In this document: one piece after another, positions 14,632-16,308 of the stretch
Layout: each line of letters begins with the position of its first letter
Numbering within the stretch: the stretch's first letter is position 1
DNA from: JAGUXG01 sp043798435
Lineage (GTDB): Bacteria; UBA9089; UBA9088; JAGUXG01
Direction of reading: 5' to 3'
DNA length: 16,308 nucleotides
Assembly: GCA_043798435.1 (NCBI GenBank)
Contig: JAZDOR010000219.1
Location: forward strand, 1-16,308
Notes under the pieces: generated by a model
What the model saw: the letters and a program-made list of their open reading frames with translations, nothing else
What the model was told of the DNA's origin: nothing
Databases searched by the model: none
Translations under genes and position numbers: made by a program

Positions 14632-14889
14632 TCATTTATAAATATCTTTTCGATGCTTGCAATGTAACAACAACACAACTGATTCCTTATTATGAATCTC
14701 ATATCTTATCCGATAATCACCAATACGAATTCGATATTCGTTTTTATAATTCTTTAGTTTTACACATCCCCATGGTCGTGGGTTATCCTTTAATTTTACA
14801 ATCCTTTCGATCACCCGTTCATACACTTCATCAGGCAAATCATCTAATTGGTTCTGTACGGGTTTAGGAACAATAACTTGATAGCTCAT
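14632..14889 (-). CDS. RelE/ParE family toxin
   Basis: This 85-residue protein has the full RelE/ParE fold signature: MSYQVIVPKPVQNQLDDLP, a helix pair, RPWGCVKLKNYKNEYRIRIG, DYRIRYEI and the C-terminal strand LLLHCKHRKDIYK with basic residues used by RelE-type ribosome-dependent mRNA endonucleases. Whether it cuts mRNA (RelE) or acts on gyrase (ParE) cannot be told from sequence. Its ATG overlaps the antitoxin stop by four bases (14886-14889), so translation is coupled. Its stop is only 20 bases upstream of the surface-protein start, so transcripts could run on into that gene. Confidence 0.9.
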   Translation of the reverse strand: MSYQVIVPKPVQNQLDDLPDEVYERVIERIVKLKDNPRPWGCVKLKNYKNEYRIRIGDYRIRYEIHNKESVVLLLHCKHRKDIYK

Positions 14890-15140
14890 AGAGCATGCTT
14901 CTTCTTTCGCCGCGATATATATTCATCGACAGTTTCATAATCTCCAGATTGGTATGCCACACGCGATTCTTGAATCTGCGTTTGAACAGATGAGTCTTCT
15001 TCAAACAACTTTTCTTCAAACTGCCCTACCTGTTTTTCAAGCAACTCCCAAAGAGAATATTTCTCCCTGAAATCTAATACTTTAATAGATTTAACTAATG
15101 AATCAAATGGGATTGATAATTTTACTGTAGTCTGTACCAT
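14886..15140 (-). CDS. Antitoxin of the RelE-type pair
   Basis: An 84-residue protein directly upstream of the toxin and overlapping it by ATGA, the normal order for this class. The N-terminus (TTVKLSIPFDSLVKSI) looks like a short strand-helix DNA-binding part. A helical middle (YSLWELLEKQVGQFEEKLFE) follows, then an acidic segment ending DYETVDEYISRRKKK, the usual toxin-wrapping tail. I cannot assign it to a named antitoxin family, although similar small proteins accompany RelE toxins. AGAGGA sits about seven bases before the ATG. Autoregulation is expected of the class; no operator is obvious apart from the GCAGG hairpin upstream. Confidence 0.8.
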   Translation of the reverse strand: MVQTTVKLSIPFDSLVKSIKVLDFREKYSLWELLEKQVGQFEEKLFEEDSSVQTQIQESRVAYQSGDYETVDEYISRRKKKHAL

Positions 15141-15172
15141 AAATCATCCTCTTTAAACAAACATTAAACTAT

Positions 15173-15298
15173 TTATGTTTTTAGACAAAAAATAAGCAGG
15201 CCATTATTTAACCTGCCGATAGATTCTATATAAAAATTCCTTTTGTCGTTTAAGTTCTGCCTCTCCGCAACTCTGGTAACAAAATCAATCTTTTTCAT
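15173..15298 (-). pseudogene. Possible HU-like N-terminal remnant (41 codons)
   Basis: A short frame beginning MKKIDFVTRVAERQNLNDKR resembles the first helices of HU/IHF DNA-binding proteins (pattern M-K-K-x-[DE]-[FL]-V-x-x-VAE-x4-L-x-x-K). It then leaves the family and stops after 41 residues. There is no Shine-Dalgarno site, and the HU beta arm is absent. I read it as a degraded fragment; chance resemblance is possible. Confidence 0.3.
15187..15211 (-). terminator. Possible intrinsic terminator before the toxin-antitoxin pair
   Basis: On the minus strand GCAGG and CCTGC form a five-base stem around an 11-base loop, followed by TTATTTTTTG. It lies between the PaREP1-like gene and the antitoxin, so it could separate the two transcripts. 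The stem is short, and an operator role for the pair is an alternative. Confidence 0.4.
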
Positions 15299-15336
15299 TT
15301 TAGTAAGTGTAACAACAATTCTAAATCTTTGTCAAG

Positions 15337-15717
15337 TCAATTATGCTTTTTAGCTCCATTATTGAGTATATTGTCTATCAATTTTAAGAAATTCTCAACG
15401 CACTTTAAGTTGATCTCCACAGTTTCAGCATCCATATCTCCTTCATAGAAACCTGTTCTATGTAAAGCTTCACCACAGCTTTCTCCATAAACCATCTCCA
15501 TCTTGTTATGCTCTTTAGCCAATTTAGTAGCTGTCTTGCCAAAATCAGCGTGTCGTTTAATATCCGGGTTGACCACCTTTAATGCTGTCATCACCACACC
15601 CCAGCCCTTCTCACAGGCTTCTCTTAAAAATAGTTCATCTTTGGTGCTTTCATACCTTTTTAACTCTTCCCTTGCTTCCTCTAAGAACCTATTTGCTAAC
15701 TTAAGCCTGCCATTCAT
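15337..15717 (-). CDS. PaREP1/HEPN-like small helical protein
   Basis: A 126-residue all-helical protein. LANRFLEEAREELKRYE, then LREACEKGWGVVMTALKVV and EALHRTGFYEGDMDAETVE, match the pattern I recall for PaREP1-type proteins (AxEKxWGAA, then LHxNFYE), a HEPN-related family common in archaea. HEPN proteins often act as RNases or as partners of nucleotidyltransferases. The usual R-x4-6-H motif is not clearly present, so activity is unknown. AGAGAAATG gives only a weak start signal. No nucleotidyltransferase partner is adjacent; it lies upstream of the RelE-type pair. Family assignment is from memory of the pattern. Confidence 0.6.
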   Translation of the reverse strand: MNGRLKLANRFLEEAREELKRYESTKDELFLREACEKGWGVVMTALKVVNPDIKRHADFGKTATKLAKEHNKMEMVYGESCGEALHRTGFYEGDMDAETVEINLKCVENFLKLIDNILNNGAKKHN

Positions 15718-15770
15718 TTCTCTATCTCCTATTTTAATTAAAAATATTATTTCAACTCACATCACTTTTG

Positions 15771-15869
15771 TCAAGGAATGAATTTTGTAAAATCCGTTGC
15801 CTGCACTACCTTCGTCCCCAAAACCGTCCCCAAAACCAAAATCCCTACAAATCCTAATACCTTCTTCAT
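15771..15869 (-). pseudogene. Orphan signal peptide: truncated copy of the giant surface protein start
   Basis: A 32-residue frame starts MKKVLGFVGILVLG and ends TVLGTKVVQAT-DFTKFIP-stop. It matches the signal peptide of the 9857-14611 protein (GTKVVQAT identical). The DNA over the last third is about 29/31 identical, and both copies follow a TTAAG-AGGAG type leader. AAGGAG lies a few bases upstream of the ATG, so it may still be translated. The mature domain is missing, so this is a truncated paralogue or a duplicated insertion boundary. Confidence 0.8.
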
Positions 15870-15913
15870 TATTCTCCTTCTTAACTTAAATTTATGTAAC
15901 TATTTACTTAAAT

Positions 15914-16036
15914 GAAGTGTAATATTAAGGAAAAAGGGGAAATGAAGGAAAAATGGAAAAAATATAATTATTTGTTTCCCATTTTTTGTAGCTTTTCCAT
16001 TTTCCCTTATCTTACACAGTTTTTCCATTTTCCCGA
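15914..16036. repeat. Purine/pyrimidine fold-back element
   Basis: The left arm (15914-15962) contains AGTGTAATATTAAGG, GGGGAAATGAAGG and AAAAATGGAAAA. The right side (15974-16036) contains TTTCCC, TTTTCCATTTTCCC, CTTATCTTACAC and a second TTTTTCCATTTTCCC. Several alternative pairings are possible. It occupies much of the gap between the orphan signal peptide and the last gene. The remaining 160 bases (16037-16195) are A/T-rich and show no gene. Confidence 0.7.
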
Positions 16037-16195
16037 AAGATGGGTAAAGTGTTACAAATTTATTATACACTCGATGTTCAAGTTTTTCCCGTCATCTTAC
16101 TTGAATTACAAAAAAAGTAGTTAAGGAAAAATGGTTTTCTGCCGATATATAAAATAGCGGGAGTTATGCTAATTTATTATTGGAGGAAACCAAAT

Positions 16196-16308
16196 ATGTT
16201 TATCAATGAAGTATTGCCCTTTGTTACGAATTTTGTTTACGACCTGAATGAGGCATTGAAAGAAATTGCTTCAAAAGCAGGTCTGTCCAGAATTCAAAAA
16301 GGATGGTC
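16196..16308 (+). CDS. Partial gene running off the window, unknown function
   Basis: An open frame begins at ATG 16196 with a good GGAGG nine bases upstream and stays open to the window end (37 codons). It begins MFINEVLPFVTNFVYDLNEA and continues LKEIASKAGLSRIQKGW. The amphipathic helical start is compatible with many cytosolic proteins, including transposases. I cannot assign a family. TATAAA at 16148-16153 may be a -10 box, but no convincing -35 is visible. Confidence 0.65.
   Translation, partial: MFINEVLPFVTNFVYDLNEALKEIASKAGLSRIQKGW

Noticed and set aside
16196..16308. Transposase N-terminus
   Set aside because: Only 37 codons are visible, with no diagnostic motif or terminal inverted repeat, so the family is left open.

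Overview
The window looks like a chromosomal segment of an uncultured, didermic candidate-phylum bacterium of moderately low GC content. The main clues are very large secreted proteins built from IPT/TIG-like, cohesin and dockerin modules with Por-secretion (type IX) style C-terminal domains, and intergenic spacers filled with short-period tandem repeats. A lineage such as Candidatus Desantisbacteria or a similar groundwater phylum is a guess from general resemblance; the sequence alone does not prove it. No rRNA, tRNA, CRISPR array or complete mobile element was recognised.

Layout. Positions 1-217 hold a heptamer repeat array. Positions 218-1781 (minus strand) hold uppS followed by cdsA, making the undecaprenyl carrier and CDP-diacylglycerol; a 68-bp duplication sits at their junction. 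Positions 2045-2293 (plus) carry a decayed fragment of a 4Fe-4S hydrogenase/Complex I type subunit. A good sigma-70 style promoter overlapping its end drives glyQ (2335-3186). A second, larger heptamer array (3187-3595) lies where glyS is often found, followed by a cysteine-rich hypothetical gene (3616-4182). On the minus strand, an NAD-dependent sugar epimerase (5708-6667) with its own promoter precedes two single-RCK TrkA-type proteins (5034-5648, 4283-4951).

Positions 6971-14611 encode two giant exported proteins on the minus strand. The 1584-residue protein has nine IPT-like repeats, a cohesin, Ig-like domains, a dockerin, a second cohesin and a C-terminal sorting domain. The 888-residue protein has an N-terminal cohesin, Ig-like modules and a sorting domain. 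Together they suggest a non-cellulosomal cohesin-dockerin surface assembly. Immediately upstream (14632-15869) lie a RelE-type toxin-antitoxin pair, a possible HU-like remnant, a PaREP1/HEPN-like gene and an orphan copy of the large protein's signal peptide. This reads as a cassette inserted between two copies of a signal-peptide start. A plus-strand gene enters at 16196 and runs off the window.

The least conventional signal is in the spacers. Nearly every intergenic gap carries a fold-back element made of two arms of short tandem units (period 7, or about 9-10) in which the arms complement each other. The unit sequence differs from gap to gap while the architecture is constant. Several elements extend into neighbouring genes and encode the ends of GlyQ and of the epimerase, and one lies inside the uppS-cdsA junction.
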